Origin: JAQUYS01 sp964430665
GTDB taxonomy: Archaea; Nanobdellota; Nanobdellia; Woesearchaeales; SKGA01
NCBI GenBank assembly: GCA_964430665.1
Contig: CAYSFC010000032.1
Span: forward strand, 1-8,268
Length of the DNA stretch: 8,268 bases
Direction of reading: 5' to 3'
Below, one piece after another: positions 6,732 through 8,268 of this stretch. Below the pieces are notes generated by a model. That model was given only the letters and a program-made list of their open reading frames with translations. It was not told where the DNA came from and ran no database searches. Within the stretch, counting starts at the first letter, position 1. Every line of letters begins with the position of its first letter. The position numbers and the translations under genes are program-made.

Positions 6732-7352
6732 GTGGTTCAAATAGCAAAATCAAGTTTTGATAAGGATTTTGATGATTATCTTAATCGTCGTTTAAAAAAG
6801 AGTTCAGATGAAGGTTTCTTTAAGAAGGTAGAATCTTTAATTCCTAAAGTAGGTTCAAGCAAAAAAAATGAATTTGTAGATGAAGATGTCGAAGAATATG
6901 ATGCAGAACCAAAAAAATCATTCTTATCAAAAATATTTAGAAGATTTTACTCCTTTAACAATAGTGGAGATGTGGATGAAGTGGAAATTGAAGATGAATT
7001 GCCTGAAAACGTTAGAAAAGAAGTAGAAACAATTGAAGATGAAATTGAAACTGTGGATGAAGCAGTTGAAGAATTAGAAGAAAAAAGAGATGGTTTACTT
7101 CGAAGATTATTTAAACGTTTATTTGGAATAAATGATGAAGCTGTAGAAGAAGACATAGATGTTGATTTAGTTCGTTCTCAGATTGAACAAGCTAATTCTG
7201 ATTTAAAAGATGAAACAAGAATTGTTTTAAAATCAGTACACAAATGGCTAAGTAAATTACCTCGAGAACAAATTGATTCATTCAGACGATCTCCTGATTT
7301 CATAAAATACAAAGAACTTCTCGAAAAATATGATTTAATTAGAAAAGATTAA
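6732..7352 (+). CDS. Unrecognised highly charged protein with three basic amphipathic segments
   Basis: I do not recognise this 206-residue protein. It has no signal peptide or membrane span, so it is probably cytoplasmic or peripheral to the membrane. Three basic-hydrophobic segments occur, EGFFKKVESLIPKV (27-40), KKSFLSKIFRRFYSF (61-75) and RDGLLRRLFKRLFGI (119-133). Each is followed by an acidic stretch (47-59, 80-118, 135-146); residues 91-118 look like a charged helix or coiled coil. The C-terminal part (about 148-206) is predicted helical, with HKWLSKLPREQIDSFRRSPD (170-189) and KYKELLEKYDLIRKD at the end, looking like a small conserved folded domain. The start is GTG, chosen because the frame is closed upstream, the TATA spacing fits, and an N-terminal charged helix (FDKDFDDYLNRRLKK) begins there. 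It stands alone in its own transcription unit. Binding to membranes or nucleic acids through the basic segments is speculation. Confidence 0.8.
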   Translation: MVQIAKSSFDKDFDDYLNRRLKKSSDEGFFKKVESLIPKVGSSKKNEFVDEDVEEYDAEPKKSFLSKIFRRFYSFNNSGDVDEVEIEDELPENVRKEVETIEDEIETVDEAVEELEEKRDGLLRRLFKRLFGINDEAVEEDIDVDLVRSQIEQANSDLKDETRIVLKSVHKWLSKLPREQIDSFRRSPDFIKYKELLEKYDLIRKD

Positions 7353-7394
7353 TTTTTTAAATTTTAATTTAACTACCTTTTCTCTATTTTTCTC
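7353..7394 (+). terminator. T-rich terminator after the charged-protein gene
   Basis: Several T clusters immediately follow the stop codon (TTTTTT at 7353-7358, then TTTT, CCTTTTCTC and TATTTTTCTC). Together they are consistent with factor-independent archaeal termination before the tRNA promoter. Confidence 0.55.
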
Positions 7395-7406
7395 AAAAAG
7401 TAACGC

Positions 7407-7414
7407 TTATAAAC
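7407..7414 (+). promoter_or_regulatory. tRNA-Trp promoter TATA box
   Basis: TTATAAAC is centred about 33 bp upstream of the first tRNA base. It predicts a short 5' leader of roughly 8-10 nt, to be removed by RNase P. Confidence 0.6.
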
Positions 7415-7443
7415 AATTTAGTGTTTCTTAGATTTACTCATAC

Positions 7444-7599
7444 GGGGGCGTAGTATAACCTGGCTAGAATAGCCGGCTCCAGAGATGGAGCGATGAGTTG
7501 CAGAAATTCTGTAACAATGATTATTTGGTTGCGGTCTGTTGAAGCGCATTGCTTCATAGAAGATACCGGCTGATTTGGGTTCGAATCCCAACGTCCCCA
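7444..7599 (+). tRNA. trnW: tRNA-Trp (anticodon CCA) with an 82-nt intron
   Basis: This is the tRNA for tryptophan. The acceptor stem GGGGGCG (7444-7450) pairs with CGTCCCC (7592-7598) with one G-U, and the discriminator is A7599. The anticodon stem GCCGG (7472-7476) pairs perfectly with CCGGC (7566-7570) around loop C-T-CCA-G-A, with anticodon CCA at 7479-7481. The T arm TTGGG / TTCGAAT / CCCAA (7575-7591) is intact. The D arm is weak: G10-U25, U11-A24, then A12-A23 and U13-G22, with G18G19 at 7462-7463. The exons are 7444-7482 and 7565-7599, so the intron sits at the canonical archaeal site between 37 and 38. CCA is not encoded (A73 is followed by TTC). tRNA-Trp is one of the tRNAs that most often carries an intron in archaea. 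Confidence 0.93.
7483..7564 (+). other. tRNA-Trp intron with a bulge-helix-bulge-like splice structure
   Basis: The 82-nt intron can fold into the substrate shape of the archaeal splicing endonuclease. The anticodon stem is the outer helix. Exon CTCC (7477-7480) faces GAAG (7559-7562), giving a 4-position central helix with one C-A mismatch. The 3-nt bulges are A-G-A (7481-7483) and A-T-A (7563-7565), each holding a splice site. An 11-bp helix then closes the intron (7485-7495 with 7547-7557, two G-U pairs). Inside it GTTGCAG (7497-7503) and CTGTAAC (7509-7515) form a 7-bp hairpin with a 5-nt loop. A G-A mismatch (7484/7558) borders the inner helix. Pairing was worked out by hand. There is no space for a homing endonuclease gene. 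Confidence 0.8.
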
Positions 7600-7603
7600 T
7601 TCA

Positions 7604-7700
7604 TTCTTCATGGTGAGTTGTGCTTCGAACGTCTTCAAAATCAAAGATTTTTCGAGTTACGTTCGCTTCGCTCGTAACAATCCCAACATCCCCACCTTTC
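7604..7700. repeat. Hairpin-rich spacer with a copy of the tRNA-Trp 3' end
   Basis: Between the tRNA and the next gene lie overlapping, mutually exclusive inverted repeats. CGAACGT (7626-7632) pairs with ACGTTCG (7659-7665); AAAATC (7637-7642) with GATTTT (7646-7651); and GTTACG (7657-7662) with CGTAAC (7673-7678). The sequence then repeats the tRNA 3' end: 7679-7694 matches 7584-7599 at 15 of 16 bases (G7593 is A7688), exactly 95 bp downstream. The duplicate covers part of the T loop, the T-stem 3' strand, the acceptor strand and the discriminator. The rest of a second tRNA is absent. It may be a decayed tRNA or a target-site-like duplication. No coding sequence was found here. Confidence 0.6.
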
Positions 7701-8186
7701 TCACAAATTATTAAAATATTCATTTATTTCTTTAGAATTCTTCAGAACCACAAAATTTACCTTATGTTTTTTAATGTTAAACATATGTTCATGATATCTG
7801 CCTTTCTTCGTCTTATATTTTGTAGTCATATAAAACATCATATACATATTGTACAGATTTGTCTTTTTATCTTTATGTTTAAACCAACGCTTAATAAGTC
7901 TCCACCAAAGAATTGTCCAATGAACATCTAATAAAACAACTTCATCAGCATTAGCAAAAATTTCCTCAACAAATGAATTAAATACTCCTTCAATGACCCA
8001 AATTTTATTTTTCTTAAGAATTGTTGAAACTTTTTGAATTCTTTCATCCATACTTCTTTTATCAGTATATTTTTTCTTCCAAAAAACATTATCCAAATCA
8101 AAGTGAGGGATTTTGAATTTATAAGAAATTTTTTTAGCTAGAGTTGATTTACCACAACCACTAGCCCCAATAATAAATATTTTCAT
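7701..8186 (-). CDS. FlaR/adenylate-kinase-like P-loop NTPase
   Basis: This 161-residue protein is a small cytosolic P-loop nucleotide-binding protein of the type annotated as DNA topology modulation protein FlaR or adenylate-kinase-related kinase. It shows Walker A GASGCGKST (7-15), the family signature H-F-D-L-D-x-x-x-W (28-36), W-V-I-E-G-V-F (63-69, matching the W-I-I-D-G-N-Y of relatives), a Walker B-like VVLLD (83-87), and a tryptophan/arginine-rich lid-like stretch (90-103, WTILWWRLIKRWFK). The length is typical of the family. The ATG at 8186 begins directly at the P-loop strand and lies 2 bp after the stop of an upstream gene on the same strand, suggesting co-transcription and coupled translation. 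The real substrate of this family is poorly defined; a nucleotide or small-molecule kinase is more likely than a direct effect on DNA topology. Confidence 0.82.
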   Translation of the reverse strand: MKIFIIGASGCGKSTLAKKISYKFKIPHFDLDNVFWKKKYTDKRSMDERIQKVSTILKKNKIWVIEGVFNSFVEEIFANADEVVLLDVHWTILWWRLIKRWFKHKDKKTNLYNMYMMFYMTTKYKTKKGRYHEHMFNIKKHKVNFVVLKNSKEINEYFNNL

Positions 8187-8188
8187 CT

Positions 8189-8268
8189 TTAGCCGAACAT
8201 TTGTAAGTGTTCTTTATTATTAAATTCCTCTTCTCTAAGAACACTTTCATGAGCTTCCAAGAAATCAT
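8189..8268 (-). CDS. 3' end of a gene cut by the window edge
   Basis: On the minus strand an open frame enters from the right edge (first complete codon at 8266) and encodes 25 residues ending EHLQMFG before TAA at 8189-8191. The other minus-strand reading frame that stays open here has no stop before the next ATG and runs into the FlaR-like gene out of frame. The acidic, helical-looking composition (FLEAHESVLREEEF) and the 2-bp gap to the downstream ATG make this a credible C-terminus in an operon-like pair. Too little is visible to name a function. Confidence 0.55.
   Translation of the reverse strand, partial: DFLEAHESVLREEEFNNKEHLQMFG

Noticed and set aside
7418..7644. Two minus-strand open frames across the tRNA-Trp locus
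   Set aside because: They are antisense to a well-supported tRNA; apparent peptides such as GFEPKSAG are translations of the conserved tRNA T arm.
7584..7694. Calling the region an integrated mobile element with att sites
   Set aside because: No integrase, transposase or cargo lies between the repeats, and the interval is under 100 bp. It is kept only as a possible scar.
7620..7931. 103-codon plus-strand open frame antisense to the FlaR-like gene
   Set aside because: Its sequence is low-complexity and hydrophobic, it has no promoter or ribosome site, and the opposite strand encodes a clear P-loop protein.
1..8268. CRISPR array or other regular tandem repeats
   Set aside because: No set of evenly spaced identical direct repeats was found by reading through the window.

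Overview
The window comes from an AT-rich archaeon, most plausibly a DPANN-type lineage such as a woesearchaeote or pacearchaeote; the lineage is an inference from gene style and composition. Archaeal origin is supported by a replication factor C large subunit, TATA boxes placed for leaderless transcription of several genes, a YchF-family GTPase with an NKCD motif, and a tRNA-Trp(CCA) interrupted after position 37 by an intron that can form a bulge-helix-bulge-like splice structure.

Layout. (1) 1-4119, plus strand: two cell-envelope genes. The first (160-1449) encodes a secreted Ig-like, S-layer-type protein with one C-terminal membrane anchor and an acidic cytoplasmic tail. The second (1597-4119) encodes a large multi-domain surface protein with a ladder of cysteines, about 13 N-glycosylation sequons, three further membrane segments and a strongly basic cytoplasmic tail. 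Both have Shine-Dalgarno-like sites. Each is preceded by an unusually GC-rich, hairpin-rich leader, and the two leaders share three short sequence blocks in opposite orientation. (2) 4144-6619: a divergent housekeeping pair, rfcL (minus) and a YchF-like GTPase (plus), with back-to-back TATA boxes in 82 bp, both spaced for leaderless mRNAs. rfcL converges on the second surface gene. (3) 6732-7352, plus: an unrecognised soluble, highly charged protein built from three basic amphipathic segments separated by acidic linkers. (4) 7444-7599: the intron-containing tRNA-Trp, followed by a hairpin-rich spacer carrying a 15/16 copy of the tRNA 3' end. (5) 7701-8268, minus: a small FlaR/adenylate-kinase-like P-loop protein, closely coupled (2 bp gap) to the 3' end of another gene that runs off the window.

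How the parts relate: the two surface proteins probably act together in the cell envelope. RfcL (clamp loading), the GTPase (translation-associated) and tRNA-Trp are core information-processing functions with no visible link to the envelope genes. No CRISPR array, transposase, integrase, rRNA or toxin-antitoxin pair is seen. The most distinctive signals are the inverted three-block leaders around the first surface gene, the oppositely charged tails of the two surface proteins, the structured intron of tRNA-Trp with C/D-like boxes, and the duplicated tRNA 3' end.
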